Assembly: GCF_009905375.1 (NCBI RefSeq)
Contig: NC_133653.1
Span: 62,809,956 to 62,873,955, forward strand
From: Apium graveolens
Lineage: Eukaryota; Streptophyta; Magnoliopsida; Apiales; Apiaceae
Reading direction: 5' to 3'
DNA: 64,000 nucleotides
Shown here in pieces: positions 58,142-64,000 of the stretch (position 1 is the stretch's first letter; each line of letters opens with the position of its first letter). Made by a program: the position numbers and the translations under genes. The notes beneath the pieces are model-generated. The model saw only the letters and a list, made by a program, of their open reading frames with translations. It made no database searches and was not told where the DNA came from.

Positions 58142-59947
58142 CTGAAGGAATACGAGATTAGATATCCTACTCATGACCTTGAGCTCGCGGCAATAGTTTT
58201 TGCCCTAAAAATTTGGAGGCACTACTTGTATGGAGAGAAGTGCGAGATTTTCACAGACCATAAGAGCCTCAAGTACATATTTACGCAGAAAGAGCTCAAC
58301 ATGCGCCAGAGGAGATGGCTAGAGCTAATCAAGGACTATGATTGTGAGATTCTCTATCATCCGGGGAAAGCCAATGTGGTGGCTGATGCCCTTAGTAGAA
58401 AGGAAAGACTCAGAATGATAACGACTTCAAAAGAATTGGTAAAGGATTTTGAGAGAATGGGAATAGAAGTAAAGGTAACCGGAACCGGAACTGAGAAACT
58501 GTTTGAGATCTCGATGCAGCCAGAGTTATTGGAAAAGATCAGATTGTGCCAAGAGAAAGTAATGAATGAAGGCAGAGAGTCAATGACTGGAGAAGAGATC
58601 CATACTGAGAAAGATGATAAAGGGATAATGAGGTACTCCTACCGGATTTGGGTTCCGAACGTTCAAGAGCTTAAAGATGAGATTTTGGATGAAAGCCATA
58701 GTTCAAGGTATTCCATTCACCCGGGAAGCACCAAGATGTATAGGGATTTGAAGGAGTATTACTGGTGGCCCAACATGAAGAGGGACGTAGCAGAATGGGT
58801 AAGCAAATGTTTGACTTTCCAAATAGTAAAGGCAGAGCACCAGAGACCCAATGGACTTTTACGACCCCTGGAGATTCCTGAATGGAAATGGGAACAGATA
58901 GCCATGGATTTTGTTGTCGATTTAGCAAGGACGAAAGCCAACCATAATGCCATATGGGTGATTATAGACCGACTGACAAAGTCAGCTCATTTCATTCCTA
59001 TCAATGAGAGATACACAGTCGATAGACTGGTGGACATCTACCTTAAGGAAATAGTGACGCGACATGGAGTCCCAGCGTCCATTGTCTCAGACCGAGACCC
59101 CAGGTTCAACTCCAGATTTTGGAGGAGCTTTCAAGAATATGCGGGGACCAAGTTAAATATGAGTACCGGTTACCATCCCCAGACGGATGGGCAGAGTGAA
59201 AGGACCATCCAGACACTAGAGGATATGTTGAGAGTCTGTGCAATAGACTTTAAAGGAAGTTGGGATGATCACTTGCCGTTGATCGAGTTTTCTTATAACA
59301 ATAGCTTTCATGCTAGCATCGGAATGCCGCCTTATGAGGCCCTGTACGGAAGAAGGTGTCGATCTCCCTTATACTGGGATGAAGTAGGAGAGCGGAAGAT
59401 GCTCAGACCCGAAGTGGTCCAAAGGACCAAAGACATAGTGGATCTCATCAGAGGACGGCTGGTAGCAGCCCAAGACAGACAGAAGAAATATGCAGACCTA
59501 GCCCGAAAGGACAAGGAGTATGAAGTAGGGGACTTAGTACTACTAAAAGTATCCCCTTGGAAGGGGTTAATGAGGTTCGGAAAGAAAGGAAAACTAAGCC
59601 CAAGATACATTGGACCTTTTGAGATACTAAGACGGATTGGGAAGTTGGCTTACGAGCTAGCCTTACCCCCGAACCTACAACAAGTTCATAATGTGTTCCA
59701 TGTGTCAATGCTAAGGAAGTATCATCGGGATGCCAGACACATAGTGGAGTACGAGCATGTGGATATGCAACCAGATCTGACTTACATGGAGAAACCAGTA
59801 AAGATTATGGATAAGAAGGAGCAGGTGCTTCAGAACAAAGTGATCAAGCTAGTCAGAGTGCTATGGCAGAATCATAATGTGGAAGAATCAACTTGGGAAC
59901 TAGAGAGTGCAATGCTAGAAAAGTACCCCCACTTGTTTTCTATTTGA
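58142..59947 (+). pseudogene. Element A RNase H end, integrase and chromodomain
   Basis: Same frame as RT after the TAA. RNase [31 protein letters not shown] and [13 protein letters not shown]. Integrase: zinc region [18 protein letters not shown] with CLTFQ, where the usual second Cys (CLTCQ) is Phe. Core motifs: WEQIAMDFV (Asp), [14 protein letters not shown] (Asp) and [14 protein letters not shown] (Glu), all D,D,E residues present. C-terminal [19 protein letters not shown], then a chromodomain ([20 protein letters not shown]) ending YPHLFSI. The Cys to Phe change would probably damage zinc binding. Longest intact frame in the window (573 codons from 58226). Confidence 0.96.
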
Positions 59948-59967
59948 TTCCGGGACGGAATCCTTTT

Positions 59968-59979
59968 AAGGAGGGGAGA
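59968..59979 (+). other. Element A polypurine tract
   Basis: AAGGAGGGGAGA next to the 3' LTR. Confidence 0.9.
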
Positions 59980-62139
59980 CTGTAATAACCCCAAAATTTT
60001 GAACTTTTTGTAACCCTTATGAATAGTGTTTTTGCTGATATTGCTGAATAAGAAAACTTTTCATGCCCCACTATGTAGGGGTTCTTTTATTGTTATTCTG
60101 AGATCGTATTAGTACTTTATATGATAAATAAGTGTATGTAAAGATCGTCAGAATCCAAATTCGAACACTTTGATTTTTCCCGAAAATCCACCAGATACCG
60201 AAAGAATTGAGTATAATATAACAGGATAAAAAGGATTTAAATTCAAGGATTATAAGAGAGGATCATAAAAGGAATATAATGTATTGAGAAAGGTTAAGGG
60301 AACCCAAGTAATAAGATCCCGGGTATGATCCCTCAAACGATAAACGAAAACGAAAGTTAAGCGAACCGTATAACAGATCAGCGGTCATTAGCCAAGTAAT
60401 TAGAAGCTAATCAAAGAGGTTAGTGAGGATGATGTCATCAAACCAATAAAAAGAGGACAAGTGTGGGAGGATGACATAACAAAGTGACATAAGCATGACA
60501 AAGAAAAGTGTGTTGTTGGTTGATTAAGAACCACACAAAAGTTACCATGGTAAAAAGTAATTAAAACAAATCAAAAGCAACCAACCAAGCCAAAAACAAT
60601 TCATTTCACCAAAACACAAAGTTGACTTCTCTTTTCTTCATCAAAGCTCTCGGCCTCTCTTTGTTTTTAAGAAGAAAAAAACCAAAATCTAAGATCCAAG
60701 CCTTGATAATTAGTGAGGTAATTATCTAATACTCCTTATGCATAGATATAGCTATCCTATAAGTTTGAGCTTCTAATTCATTCACAATCTCTTCCTAAAA
60801 ATCATGGAAGAAGAGGGTGAATAGTGTTTTTCAAGAACTTAAATTTTTGTTCTTGAGTTTTTGTTTAGATTAAGCTTGGATAAGGACTTTTAAGGGTGAT
60901 TCCAAGCTAATTACTTGATTCTCCACTCTCCAAGGAAGGTATAACCCCTCCAAACCCTAACTTTACTTGAGTATTAAGTTTAGTTTTGTTGTTATGGTTC
61001 ATGAGAAGCATGATTCTTGTAGACTTAGAGATTGGTTGGTTTTATTATGTTTTGGAGTTGTAAATCTTGATGATTAGTTAATAAACTTAAGTAAACTCTT
61101 AGTTCATGATTGAGAAATAAGTATGAATTGGTAATATTGAGTTGTTGGGGGCTGTTGTAGTATGGTATGGATGGATTTGGTTGTATGAATGAATTGTGGT
61201 TGATTGGTGGTTGGTTTGGAGTAGAATAAAATTGGTAATCGCGTAAACATAGCCGTCATAATGTCCGATTTACTTTAGACTGTTTTTGCTCTTAAAATTA
61301 GGACCCGAGAACTCCCTTTTAAATTTTGACCATTGCCATGATTAGATAGTTCATGTTACGAGCTTCGTTTTGATATGTGGTTCGTTTGAATCCGATGTAC
61401 GGTTTAGGAGAAACGACCGTTTTAAGTAACGACATTTCACGAACGAACCATTACCCCTCGCCTTACTTTAAAACATAGGTTAAAGACCTTAAAGGACTAA
61501 TTGGAGTATGAATCATTTATGTAAAGTGTATTAGGCAGTTGGTAAGGCACTCGCAAAAGAATCGCCTTAAAACCCTTAATGGTTAATTTATTAAAAATGG
61601 TGGAGCTGAGGGTACTCGAGCGACTTAAGGGAATCGTTGAGCGCAAAGTGAGTGTTAGAGTCTAATTGGTTAAAGTATAAATTCATAAGCGACTTTGGTT
61701 TAATTCCAACTTATATGTTGTTTATAGGTTACCAGACTCGTCCCAAGCCATTTATCACCCCCAGTTGCTCAGGCAAGTTTTCTACCCGTTATACTGTTGT
61801 TGTGATGTATACATATGTATATGCATTATCTTTTGATAGATGCATGATGGTTAATTAGCAAATTCTTGCGATATATTGGAGCATGTGATATGGTATATAT
61901 GCATGCCGGTTTCGTAATCTTGATACATATATTTGTTGATTCAATTGCTTATAAGTTGCATAATACCTATGCTAGAGATAAGCAGTAGTTACGTATACCC
62001 TTATTATAGGGGACCCAAAAGTAAACAGTTTCTAAAACCGGGAGTCGATGTTCCTGAGTATATTATATATATATACTTATATATATATATTGATATAGTT
62101 TTCAAAACTATTAATCGAATAAGTTTTATTCGATAACTT

Positions 62140-62310
62140 TTTTTATGTATGAATATTAGTTGAATATTCATTCGAGGACTTATGACTCCGTTTATTTTAA
62201 TTAATGAATATTAGTTGAATATTCATTCGAGGACTTATGACTCCATTTATTTTAATTAACGAATATTAGTTAAATATTTATTCAAGGACTTATGACTCCG
62301 TTTATTTACT
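62140..62310 (+). repeat. Three tandem 55-bp TGACTCC units in A 3' LTR
   Basis: Counterpart of 39706-39870 with a few substitutions and a short deletion at the left edge. Confidence 0.85.
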
Positions 62311-62812
62311 AATTAATATTCTTTATTTTATTAAAGAATAATGTTTCGATAAATCAAACTTATTTTCGATTATTCAAATAAAGATCATACTTTCGTATAA
62401 GTATATCTTTGGCTATTTAATATCCATTTCAAGTATGAGTTTAAAATCTTTTACTTCAATTATTTTTATAAGGATTATCCTTATGGGAATATTATTTAAA
62501 TAATAATATTCAGATATTTTCTAATATATCGGGACTGGTTTATTTCATTAAATCAGCATTACTCCAAACATTCTTAAAAATGTTTTCGAGTCTTCAAAAT
62601 GATTTTTAAAAGTTAGGGCGGATCCCAAAACTCATTTTTATATTTAAGATCCTCCTTTCGAAAGGAATTTAAATACTCGCTCAAAACCTGAGGGATCCAG
62701 CTCTGTGGTGTATTTTATATTCGCAACGTGGTTGCTGTTTTGAGACAACAATTTGATTACTTGCCCAATCTTCGGGAAGTAAGTCCATCTGATTGAGTCG
62801 GCATAAGCGACA

Positions 62813-62902
62813 GGCCGGGGTACGGTCTATGAAGGTGTAAGAGGCTGGGTGACAGTCCATCCACGCGTGAGTGGCCGGGTAACGGTCTAGCGCGAGGTCC
62901 GA
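62813..62902 (+). repeat. Three 30-bp GC-rich units in A 3' LTR
   Basis: Counterpart of 40382-40471. Confidence 0.8.
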
Positions 62903-63397
62903 ATGCGGCCAGGGTGATGACCGGCGAGGAATTCATCCATCTACAGTAGAAAAGGTTACTTATTCGTATCTTTGCCTGATCAGCAAGATATCGGGTTTAT
63001 GCCACAATTCTTTTCCTTTCCAAAAATTCATTGGATGTTACAAACTCTGTTCATACTTTACATGACAGAGGTTTTCAGGAAATGTATAAGAGATATCTAT
63101 GTGGATATATATATCGGGACTTAATGAAGTATCTCATAACTTCATTTCATTCAATAATATTTCAAAGATTTAATCTATTCAAATCTTATCTTGTAGTCTC
63201 ATCTATGTGATGAACTGTCGAAAACTCCGTATACTTTGAACAATGGTAGTTCAAGTAGTTTTATAAATGATATAAGTATAGTGAAGCATTTGGTGACTTC
63301 ATCCCTTATTTTTGCTTATATCCAGTAAGTAATTATCTTACACTTGATAAAGGATTTTAGTAAGTTATCCATTTAGATACTTGCATTATTGTTCACA

Positions 63398-63407
63398 CTA
63401 TATATTA
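63398..63407 (+). promoter_or_regulatory. TATA-like box of A 3' LTR
   Basis: CTATATATTA, same position as 40969-40978. Not separated from its start region because this LTR lacks B. Confidence 0.4.
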
Positions 63408-63470
63408 TCTTGCGAGCTGTAATGCTCACTCTTGCTTTATTTCTTCATCACACAACAACAGTTAGGAAAG

Positions 63471-63659
63471 ATGGTCAGACTCAAGCAGACCCAGCGCAAG
63501 AGCGTGGGAAGCGCCCCGCGCCTTCCCGTTGAGATCATAGCTGCTATAGCTGCAGAGGTAGATCTATCTGTAGATCAGACCTTCTACTTTTGGGAATCAA
63601 TTATGTATAATTATAACTTGTGGCAGATAATGGCAATTAATTGCAAACTTATCAAGTAA
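63471..63659 (+). CDS. Small LTR ORF of element A (3' LTR copy), 62 residues, unknown function
   Basis: Same start and same first 62 residues as the copy at 53655, then TAA where the 5' LTR has CAA. In this LTR position it would not normally be translated. Confidence 0.35.
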   Translation: MVRLKQTQRKSVGSAPRLPVEIIAAIAAEVDLSVDQTFYFWESIMYNYNLWQIMAINCKLIK

Positions 63660-63865
63660 TCATTTTGGGTTGTAATAACTTTTAAATTGTGGATTCAAAG
63701 ACTTGTACTTATTTCAATTTCATCTCTGAGACTATAACGGGTTGTGGTGTGTGTTAGTGTGGGGTCACAACATGAGTTTATTTATTATTAATTCAGTTAA
63801 GTGATATTATGGAAAGAAATACCGTGACGACCCGGATCCCTGACCCCGGATCTGGGGGTGTTACA

Positions 63866-63870
63866 GTTGT
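63866..63870. repeat. Target site duplication of A, right copy (GTTGT)
   Basis: Matches 37543-37547. Confidence 0.96.
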
Positions 63871-64000
63871 TGCACATAAACTTCTTGTTCCAACTCACCA
63901 TTCAGGAATGCACTTTTCACATCCATTTGATACACCTTGAAGTTGGAGTGTACAACAAATGCAAGAAAGATCCTTATTGCTTCAAGTCTTGCAATTGGAG
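63866..64000 (-). pseudogene. C2 reverse transcriptase, N-terminal piece at the window edge
   Basis: Minus strand reads [32 protein letters not shown] and EVYVQQ, which is the copia RT segment just before PPGFED. PPGFED is found at 37547 on the other side of A. No stop in this piece. Compared with the same region in C1 it differs at several residues (KVFQ/KVYQ, GDLEEE/GELEQE), so C1 and C2 are distinct copies. The rest of pol and gag are outside the window. Confidence 0.94.

Larger units (their letters stand above)
37548..63865 (+). mobile_element. Element A: near-complete gypsy chromovirus (Tekay/Del type), carrying nested element B
   Basis: Plus-strand element of about 13.7 kb of its own sequence plus 12.6 kb of B in its 5' LTR. 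It has 3.9-kb LTRs, PBS, leader ORF, gag, protease, RT, RNase H, integrase with chromodomain and PPT, and TSD GTTGT. It splits the C2 RT. The two LTRs differ at roughly 2-3% of sites in the first 500 bp I compared, so it is older than D. Chromodomain integrases in the family direct insertion to heterochromatin. Coding is broken by TAG 56253, a frameshift/stop cluster near 56772-56800 and TAA 58139. Confidence 0.97.
59981..63865 (+). repeat. Element A 3' LTR (uninterrupted)
   Basis: 3,885 bp, TGTAATAACCCC... to ...GGGTGTTACA. It is the intact reference for the B-interrupted 5' copy. Confidence 0.97.

Overview
The window is plant nuclear DNA made entirely of nested LTR retrotransposons. I see no convincing host gene, tRNA, rRNA or CRISPR array. 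It looks like repeat-rich (probably pericentromeric) DNA of a eudicot: copia pol/gag of the Sirevirus (SIRE) type, chromodomain-bearing Ty3/gypsy elements of the Tekay/Del type, PBSs complementary to initiator-Met tRNA (TGGTATCAGAG), low GC and very long LTRs. I cannot name the species.

Oldest layer: two minus-strand Sirevirus-like copia elements, head to tail. C2 enters from the right edge and C1 leaves leftwards. They share one 711-bp LTR (14342-15052), which has C2's polypurine tract and third ORF on its right and C1's primer site and gag on its left. C2 reads, from right to left: RT (64000-63866, then 37547-36961), RNase H (35392-34880), a spacer with palindromic repeats and a TATA box, then a very large third ORF (33995-32210 continued at 18056-15209), then the LTR. 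C1 reads LTR, PBS, gag, protease, integrase, RT (14288-9654).

Insertions into that layer: E (<1-9653, minus) is in C1's RT. D (18057-32204, plus) is inside C2's third ORF, with TSD GACCT. A (37548-63865, plus) is inside C2's RT, with TSD GTTGT. F (35393-about 36960) is an LTR-plus-PBS fragment between C2's RT and RNase H. B (41001-53608, minus) is nested in A's 5' LTR, with TSD CTCAC. A, B, D and E are related chromovirus-type gypsy elements with 3.4-4.3 kb LTRs.

A is the only element with nearly complete coding: a leader ORF, gag, protease, RT, RNase H, integrase and chromodomain, broken by a few stops and frameshifts. D has almost identical LTRs and a perfect TSD, so it inserted very recently, yet its interior is thoroughly decayed and rearranged (an RNase H/integrase piece lies before gag). 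E has the same rearrangement. D/E therefore look like a non-autonomous family mobilised in trans by an A-like relative. The most unusual signals are the roughly 1,500-codon third ORF of C2, with its own TATA box and no envelope features; a small ORF inside the LTRs conserved between A, D and E; an acidic leader ORF before gag; and the B insertion at the predicted transcription start of A.
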